In this document: positions 63,931-64,000 of the stretch, one piece after another
Position numbering within the stretch: the stretch's first letter is position 1
Layout: each line of letters starts with the position of its first letter
Source: Chitinimonas viridis
GTDB taxonomy: Bacteria; Pseudomonadota; Gammaproteobacteria; Burkholderiales; Chitinimonadaceae
Assembly (NCBI RefSeq): GCF_030409555.1
Contig: NZ_JAUFPU010000018.1
Span: 765,686-829,685 of the forward strand
DNA: 64,000 bases
Reading direction: 5' to 3'
Notes under the pieces: model-generated
The model's database searches: none
Told to the model about the DNA's origin: nothing
Seen by the model: only the letters and a program-made list of their open reading frames with translations
Position numbers and translations under genes: made by a program

Positions 63931-64000
63931 ACGGCCGCACCCGGACTGACGGTGTGGCACGAAGCAGCAAACGGCCCAGCTGACCATCAAGTCAGGCTGG

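Overview
The window is GC-rich Gram-negative chromosomal DNA. Several features suggest a betaproteobacterium: a Tol-Pal locus, RuvC-A-B, a cysteine-poor DksA, a glnK-amtB pair with a sigma-54 promoter, and rubredoxin divergent from thiD-thiE with hemL a few kb away. The gene neighbourhoods and the load of secreted proteases with chitin-binding-like and lectin modules point to the Neisseriales side (Chromobacteriaceae/Chitinibacteraceae-like). That placement is inference; no rRNA or tRNA gene is visible to anchor it.

Region 1 (37-11526) is an exoprotease array. A thermolysin-type M4 protease and an astacin-type M12A protease form a pair, a large M9 collagenase follows, and then a second M4-M12A pair. 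Each pair ends in a strong hairpin terminator. Region 2 (11790-21534) is a small lipoprotein gene followed by a tightly overlapping eleven-gene operon. It encodes a hybrid type II secretion/type IV pilus machine: GspG, GspF, GspE, four inner-membrane PilM/N/O/P-like proteins, a TPR-containing lipoprotein secretin and three more pseudopilin-like proteins. The juxtaposition suggests, but does not prove, a dedicated export route for the proteases.

Region 3 (21535-31594) is a patchwork: an AT-rich orphan gene, a LysR regulator, a CueR-CopA copper module with a recognisable CueR operator, a hydrolase, a lipoyl-like protein, DAHP synthase, DksA and a cytochrome c. Two families of palindromic MITE-like elements are scattered here and later, nearly always just behind a stop codon. 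Region 4 (31595-43740) holds a TonB-like protein, a PAS sensor, ruvCAB, and the tolQ-(TraB/GumN)-tolR-tolA-(TolA-like lipoprotein)-tolB-pal-cpoB cluster, then a proline iminopeptidase.

Region 5 (44155-47526) is a second secreted protease locus, an M66/StcE-like protein with a lectin tail, preceded by a structured leader or small RNA candidate. Region 6 (47591-63930) is mainly housekeeping: an EAL/HDOD protein, purE-purK-alkD-like-purC, glnK-amtB, ubiK, a methyltransferase-like protein, hemL, a CYTH protein, a membrane protein broken by a perfect 17-bp tandem duplication, hemJ, an M48 lipoprotein, two J-domain-like proteins without the HPD motif next to rubredoxin, and thiD-thiE. No CRISPR array, prophage or intact insertion sequence was seen. 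The last 70 bases hold nothing recognisable.
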